DNA from: Oidiodendron maius Zn
Taxonomy: Eukaryota; Ascomycota; Leotiomycetes; Myxotrichaceae
Assembly (NCBI GenBank): GCA_000827325.1
Contig: KN832870.1
Span: 4,278,001-4,342,000, forward strand
DNA length: 64,000 bases
Direction of reading: 5' to 3'
Part shown: positions 58,301 to 64,000 of the stretch, piece after piece
How positions within the stretch are numbered: position 1 is the stretch's first letter
Layout: the number at the start of each line of letters is the position of its first letter
Program-made: the position numbers and the translations under genes
Notes under the pieces: generated by a model
What the model was told of the DNA's origin: nothing
The model's input: the letters and a program-made list of their open reading frames with translations, nothing else
Database searches by the model: none

Positions 58301-59092
58301 AATAACTTTTAGAATCTAAATTATCTGAATATACTTTATCTAAGTAATTATATCCTTAGTTATTTTAACTAAAGAGACTTTATCTACCTTTTTATAGTAG
58401 TAGAAGTTATATCTATTCTTAAATCTATCTAGCTAACCTTTACTCTAATCTAGATACTCTAATCTTTAATACTTAAGGAACCTTTACTAGAATTTAGAAG
58501 CTTTTAGTCTTAAGAAATCACCTAAAATAATACTATAAACCTGATTAAATTATATTATCTAATTATCTAAAGCTTTCTTAAATATATTCTACTTTATAGT
58601 CCTTAAGTTCTTTATCTTTAGATTAACTTAATTAGAATTAAGATAACTATTCTTTATTAAAAGGATATTATATATAGTTAAAGAGTTTAAAGGATACCTA
58701 TATTTAATATACTATTAAATAGATATATTTATAAGAGTTTTCTTTAAACTAGATATATAATACTAGATATATAAAGCCTTTTTTTAAGTGTTAGTAATAC
58801 TAATTTAAGGCTGTTTAACTACTAGAATAGCTAGAAAAGATATAATTAATAAGAAAAAGAGTCTCTTTTTAATCTAGAAATACTAGAAAAAGTATTCTAG
58901 TTATAGTAAAAAGAGAGTTTCTAGATATTTACTCTAAAAAATCAAATTTTTCTAGATATTTTCTAGATAAATAAGAGTTCTAGACTAACTAGTTCTAGAT
59001 TAAAAAGAGATTCCTATATAGTAGTTATATTATATTATTAATATTTCTATTATTACTTTATTTACTTTTTTATTCTATTATAGTTTACTTTA
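58301..59092. other. AT-rich relic, nothing recognised
   Basis: Severely RIP-altered; no frame gives a recognisable motif. Part may be the 5' end of the pogo relic. Confidence 0.3.
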
Positions 59093-59354
59093 ATTATAAC
59101 TAGTTTTATATTATAAAGTTAAAATATTAGTAATTCTTTAAAGTTATTATATAAGCTAATTAGTTATATAATTAAAAGCTTTTAAAGAGTTAATAAAAAG
59201 AAGTATTTTTAGAGTTTTATTTTTATTATTATTAGATCTTTATTTATCTTAGTTTATAATTATTTTAATAATATATTAAAGAGTTATTAATATAACTTTA
59301 TAAGAAAAAAACTTTTATAATTTTAATTTATACTCTATATTTAATCTTAAACCT
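59093..59354 (+). repeat. Overlap copy left of the second gap
   Basis: 262 bp that reappear at 59421-59683 with a single-base length difference. In a region where true repeats differ at many sites, near-identity on both sides of a gap points to an unmerged contig overlap. Confidence 0.85.
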
Positions 59355-59420
59355 NNNNNNNNNNNNNNNNNNNNNNNNNNNNNNNNNNNNNNNNNNNNNN
59401 NNNNNNNNNNNNNNNNNNNN
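59355..59420. other. Assembly gap, 66 N
   Basis: Run of N between two nearly identical sequences; see 59093-59354. Confidence 0.99.
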
Positions 59421-59683
59421 ATTATAACTAGTTTTATATTATAAAGTTAAAATATTAGTAATTCTTTAAAGTTATTATATAAGCTAATTAGTTATATAAT
59501 TAAAAGCTTTTAAAGAGTTAATAAAAAGAAGTATTTTTAGAGTTTTTATTTTTATTATTATTAGATCTTTATTTATCTTAGTTTATAATTATTTTAATAA
59601 TATATTAAAGAGTTATTAATATAACTTTATAAGAAAAAAACTTTTATAATTTTAATTTATACTCTATATTTAATCTTAAACCT
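59421..59683 (+). repeat. Overlap copy right of the second gap
   Basis: 263 bp, same as 59093-59354 apart from one extra T in a T run. Confidence 0.85.
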
Positions 59684-59849
59684 TAATATAAAATTAAATA
59701 ACTATAAAATCTAGAACTAATAACTCTAGTTCTATTACTCTTTAAGTTATTTATATCCCTCTAGTATTATAATAGCTTTAATAATAGTTAATAATAGATA
59801 TACTAATCTTAAGTAAAGTATATATTATCTACTAGTAGATATAAATATA

Positions 59850-60433
59850 TATATATAGATCTAGTAAAGCAGTAGTAATAAAGAAGAAAAGAAGCTAAAG
59901 AGTAATTATAAGGATCTCTTATAACTATTTAAAGACTATATAATATCAAGTAAAGAAAAGAGCTTTATTATAATACTAAGGGAAGTCCTTATAATATATT
60001 AAAATATACTAGAAGCTAGTACTATAATAGAGTTAAATAACCTATAAACTACTATTAAAATACTAGTAAAAATAGTTAAGAAGGCTCTATTAAAGTCTAA
60101 GAATATATCTAAGAAGATATAGATAGTAATAATAAAGAGGGTATATAGTACTAATAAGAGAGTAGTATATATACTAAAGGTAGTTATTCTAAAGTAATAA
60201 ATCTAGGAAATTATAGTATAAACTCTAGAGTAAAGTAAAGACTTAACTAAAAGAATACTTATCTAAGTAATTAAAGTAGTTAATAAAGTACTAAAAGAGG
60301 ATAGTATAGTAATAGTAAAGAGAATATAGAGCAGTAATATAGTCCTAATATTTATAGGAAATATAAAAGGCTTTATTAAAGAGATAATATAAATAGTAAC
60401 TATATTTAGAGTATAGATATAAATGAAATATAT
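59850..60433 (+). mobile_element. LINE ORF1-like relic
   Basis: Near 60240-60420 a plus frame reads VIKVVNKVLKEDSIVIVKRI, then NIVLIFIGNIKGFIKEI. This resembles the C-terminal part of the ORF1 protein of fungal Tad-like LINEs (VNEAL..D.VV.VRRLPSGD..L.F). The part upstream has the expected charged, Lys-rich character (NKRVVYI, LTKRILI). RIP is heavy. The relic is cut off at 60434 by the LTR of the next gypsy copy. I cannot tell if it belongs to the same LINE family as copies A to D. Confidence 0.45.
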
Positions 60434-60659
60434 AATAAACCTAGCTAGATTAGCTAGTAGTTTACTAGTATAGTAGTAATTACACTTCTATAAGTTATCT
60501 AATAAGTCTCTTCTATATATAAGAAGCTCTACTCTTATTCTCTCCTTTACTCCTTAACTTATTCTTTTAGTTATCTTAGTTAATAGTTAAATATACTTTA
60601 TATCTAGTATTATACCTTATCCTAAAGATCTAGATTTCTATTCTTTCTAAACTATTATA
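60434..60659 (+). repeat. LTR of the partial gypsy copy
   Basis: 226 bp, beginning AATAAACCTAGC and ending CTATTATA; differs from the other two LTRs mainly by transitions. Confidence 0.8.
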
Positions 60660-63008
60660 TAAGAACAAGTTTAATAAACCTTCTAGAGATAAAGCTTAAA
60701 TATATCCCTCTTTTTTATATTAAACCTACTATATTAAATAGATCTATAAAGCTATAATATAATATTCTATAAGTCTACTCTAACTAGAAGTTAAATAGAA
60801 GAGATATTAGGTTAGAGTCTTCTATCTATTATTACTCTCTTTAGCTTCTCTTAATTAAGTTAAGCTAACCCTTCTTAAGAAGAGCCTAAAATACTAAGCC
60901 TTTATTATTAACCTCTATATTAGTAATAATATCAACTATATAATATAAGCCTATAGATAAAGTAGTAGCTATCTAAAAGATAGGAGAATCCTCTATTTAT
61001 TAGAAAACACCTCTTATATAGTCTAAAGACTCTATCCTTAAATCCTAGCTAATTAATTTAGACTTTACTTAAAATCTAGAACTAAGGATATATCTAAATC
61101 AGAGCTTATTAAACCTTATTAGATCCTTAGTCTAACTAATAGACAAGCAGTTTTAGAGTCTTCTAGTATAGTTTCTAGCTAAGGACTTAAGAACTAATAT
61201 ACTAGATACTTAAGAACTCCTTTACTATCTATTAGGAGATCTAGATAACTCTCCTTCTAATAGCTTCTATAGATCTTATTAGGATTATAGCTCCAGGTAT
61301 TACTAGTATAATTAGAGCTATCTATAATCTATAAAGTATTCCTCTAAATATATAGATTTTACTAAGCTTAATAATAGTATTTTATCTATCTATATTATAT
61401 AGAGATCTCTTCTATAAGGAAAACTATATATTAATATAGACTAGTAGTCTATAGAATAAGACTAGATTAATTATATCTTTAGCTATACTAAAGGTAAAGT
61501 CTAGAGCTTTCTAGAACTAAAGATTAATAAGGATAGTCTAGATCCCTAGCTAACTATAGATAAGATACTAGAGTATTTAAATATAGTCTTCTAGAACTAC
61601 TTTAAGACTAAGTAGTTAGAGAACTCTTTTTATACTCTAAAGTATTCTCTAGAGTAAGACTTTAATAAATTCTATATTAAGTTTATATATCTAGCTTTAA
61701 TAGAAAGGGTTCTCTCTATTATATAGTAAAGTTACTTATAGTATAAGCTAAATAAAGAGTTTAAGAACTAGCTTCTAGCTATATATTACTAATACTCTAT
61801 ATATCAGGAACTAGTATATAAGTACTAGAGACTAAATATTAACCTTAAAGAGCTCTACTATTAATTCCTATCTATAAATCAGGTCTAGTATTACTAGTCT
61901 AATCCTTTAGCTATATAATCTATAAAACCTAGTAGTTCTATTATATAGCTATCTTTAGATATACTACTAGTATCTAGACGTTTATATAGACTATCCTAAG
62001 CTTTATCTATAGCTAAAAAAAGGGATTTATTAACTCTAGATTCTAGAGTATCCTTTATACTAGTAACTAATCTATTAAAAGTATCTTACTTTAACTATAG
62101 TAAAGTAGGGTATTTTACTAGCTCTTACTCTAACCCTTATACTATACTAAGAATTAATAAGATTAAATAAAACATTAAGGTTTCTAGTAATAAAGTAAAT
62201 AATAAGACTAACTCTAAATCTAAATCAGAAAACTAGAAGCTCTAAGCTAAGGCTCCTTCTTTAGAGCCTATATATTTAACCTCTAGTAAATTGATTTGAG
62301 TTTACTAATAGTAGGTAACTCCTTTACTCTTATATATATACTCTATAAGGATAGGGTTATAATCTAAGCTAAAGTCTTTAGTAATACTAGAGCTAATAGC
62401 TATATTTTCCTTGATTTAAGATTTATATTAGACCTCTACTATACTTTTAATTTAAAGTCTAGATAACTTCCTTAGACTATCTACTCTAAGGGATTTAATA
62501 GCAAGAAAAAGTCTCTAATATCTTAATACCTTTTATTTAATATAGAGATTAATAGCTATAGGATCTATAACTTTCTAATACTAATTATAGAGCTAGACTC
62601 TTATAATATTATTATTAGAAGGAATTTCTTTAATTATTTCTATATTTCAATTAATATTTATAACTAATAGCTATAGTAGCCTTAGAAATTTCCCTTTAAT
62701 AAGACTTACTTATAAACTATTACTATATACTTAAGAAGTAAGATTAGGCCTTAAAAGATCTAGCTATAATATTAGTAAGATATATTTAGAAAGGACTATC
62801 TAATTACCTATAATAAGAGGAGATATAAGGATAGTATCTAGATTAAAGCCTTGATAAGGGATCTAGCTAAAGGGCTACTCTTTAATCACCTAGTAGCTAG
62901 CTAGCTACCTAACCAATAATTTAATCTAGCTGCCTAGGAAAATCTAATAAGCTCTCTAGTATTCTAAGATAGAACTACCTCTCTAGAAGCAAAGGCTTAT
63001 AGCTCTAT
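60434..63008 (+). mobile_element. Second copy of the outer gypsy family, partial fossil
   Basis: It starts with a 226-bp LTR (60434-60659) and follows the outer element's interior through gag and the protease region to a point equivalent to about 53240 there, where the LINE tail at 63009 begins. It is more RIP-altered than 46185-57102, so probably older or hit more often. It lacks the inner insertion and serves as an uninterrupted reference for that site. Broken throughout; no 3' LTR in the window. Confidence 0.85.
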
Positions 63009-64000
63009 ATATTATTATTATTATTATTAATACTCTATTTAGCTATCTAGCTATAGAACCTCTACTAGAAATATTATAAGGTAAACTATACCCCTTAGAG
63101 CTAGACAAAACCCTTATATATTAGTCCTTATATATACAAAGTATCTTTATCTAGTCCTTGCTACTATTTAGCTAGTCTTACTACTGACTATATAATACTA
63201 CCTAGAGCCTCTATAGCCCTCTTTCTTTCTCCTTCTCCTCCTAGTCCTAGATTACTGTATACTTATAGGCTTGCTGGAACTCAGAGAGGCAGCTAGTAGC
63301 TAGCAGCTACCTTACTACTATCCCTATATAGACTAGGTCTACTATTGCTACTATAAAGTTATAGGTAGTTTAAAGGGAGTATAGTAGGAGAGCTCTCTAG
63401 AGCTCCTCTCTCTCTTATTGTAGTTCTAGGCAATAGAGGACTATATAGGCTAGTGTTTCCCCTGTAATACTATAGCGATAGAGCAGTATATTCACTTCTA
63501 GGACCCTTTACTAGAACAGGAATGCTTGGAGCCTTATCTTGCTTATATAGATCTATATAAAAAGGGAGCTTTTATACTTCTTAAGGCTCTAGTATTTCTA
63601 GAGTACCTTCTTCCCTTTAAATTTAGGGTCTATATCTGCTAGTTCTATACTAGATCCTCTCTAGAACCTTGTTTATATCTTAACCTTACCTTTCTACTAT
63701 AGTCTCTAGTCTCTCTCTACTGCTTTATCTGTTATTAGCTCCCCTTTAGTATATTATCTACTTACCTACTTTGTCTTTTATTCTCCTCTTTTAGATAGAA
63801 GTTATAGTTCTACTAGCCTAATTCTTATCCTTTACTATTAGAGACAGGATACTACTATAGTATAAGTACTATATACCTTCTTGGCTATATCTATATATTC
63901 AAGCCTTAACTTAAATTCTATAACTCTCTTATTAAGGTATATATAGATTAGTAGAGTAGCTACTTTAACTTTAAGGTATTGAATCTAGGTTATATAATAT
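63009..64000 (-). mobile_element. LINE copy C: 3' part, minus strand, runs off the window
   Basis: Starts on the plus strand with TATTATTATTATTATTATTA (the TAA tail reversed). It then matches copy B (3485-4507) and the reverse complement of copy A (1370-2446) throughout. It is intermediate in RIP damage: it keeps many C bases that are T in copy B, yet has lost many CpA present in copy A. The window ends at a point equivalent to about 4483 in copy B. It joins the gypsy fragment at 63008, so the LINE inserted into, or was joined to, that fossil. Confidence 0.85.

Noticed and set aside
1-64000. CRISPR arrays, rRNA genes, telomere repeats, bacterial operons
   Set aside because: None was seen. 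The tandem repeats lack spacer structure, no telomere-type hexamer array occurs, and the gene families are fungal.

Overview
This window reads as a repeat-rich, gene-poor block from a filamentous ascomycete (Pezizomycotina). Most of it is AT-rich and full of TpA, with CpA and TpG scarce. Related copies differ mainly by C-to-T and G-to-A changes. That is the mark of repeat-induced point mutation (RIP), a fungal genome defence. Short introns of 47-61 bp with GT..AG ends, and relics of fungus-specific families (DUF3435 recombinase, DUF3723, Zn2Cys6 factor), agree. I see no intact host gene; nearly every coding region is a relic.

Layout. 1-1355: ordinary-composition flank with a 15-bp minisatellite, passing into AT-rich DNA. 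1370-2446: a 5'-truncated LINE (copy A, + strand), hardly mutated, with a (TAA)n tail and a perfect 14-bp target duplication. 2697-3409: a 713-bp tRNA-headed SINE with a perfect 13-bp target duplication and a 3' end resembling that of the LINE. 3485-4507: the 3' part of a heavily RIPped LINE (copy B, - strand). 4508-43849: a 39.3-kb element that I interpret as a fossil Starship-like giant transposon. 43850 to about 45500: the reverse-transcriptase part of the same minus-strand LINE, so the 39-kb element appears to split one LINE copy in two. 46185-57102: a Ty3/gypsy LTR fossil carrying a second gypsy fossil inside it (47878-52304). 57150-58300: a Fot1/pogo transposase relic. 59850-60433: a LINE ORF1-like relic. 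60434-63008: a partial second copy of the outer gypsy family. 63009-64000: a third LINE copy (- strand), running out of the window. Two runs of N (44656-44926 and 59355-59420) are scaffold gaps; the second looks like an unmerged overlap.

The 39-kb element. A DUF3435-type tyrosine recombinase relic lies 480 bp inside the left edge and points inward, as the captain gene does in known Starships. Behind it are a DUF3723 relic (a known Starship accessory family), several unrecognised reading-frame relics, an AAA+ ATPase relic with three intact-looking introns, a Zn2Cys6-type transcription factor relic and a chromodomain-like relic. A roughly 400-bp repeat occurs three times in the right half, twice just upstream of a minus-strand relic gene. 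All identifications come from reading translations by eye; no database search was run.
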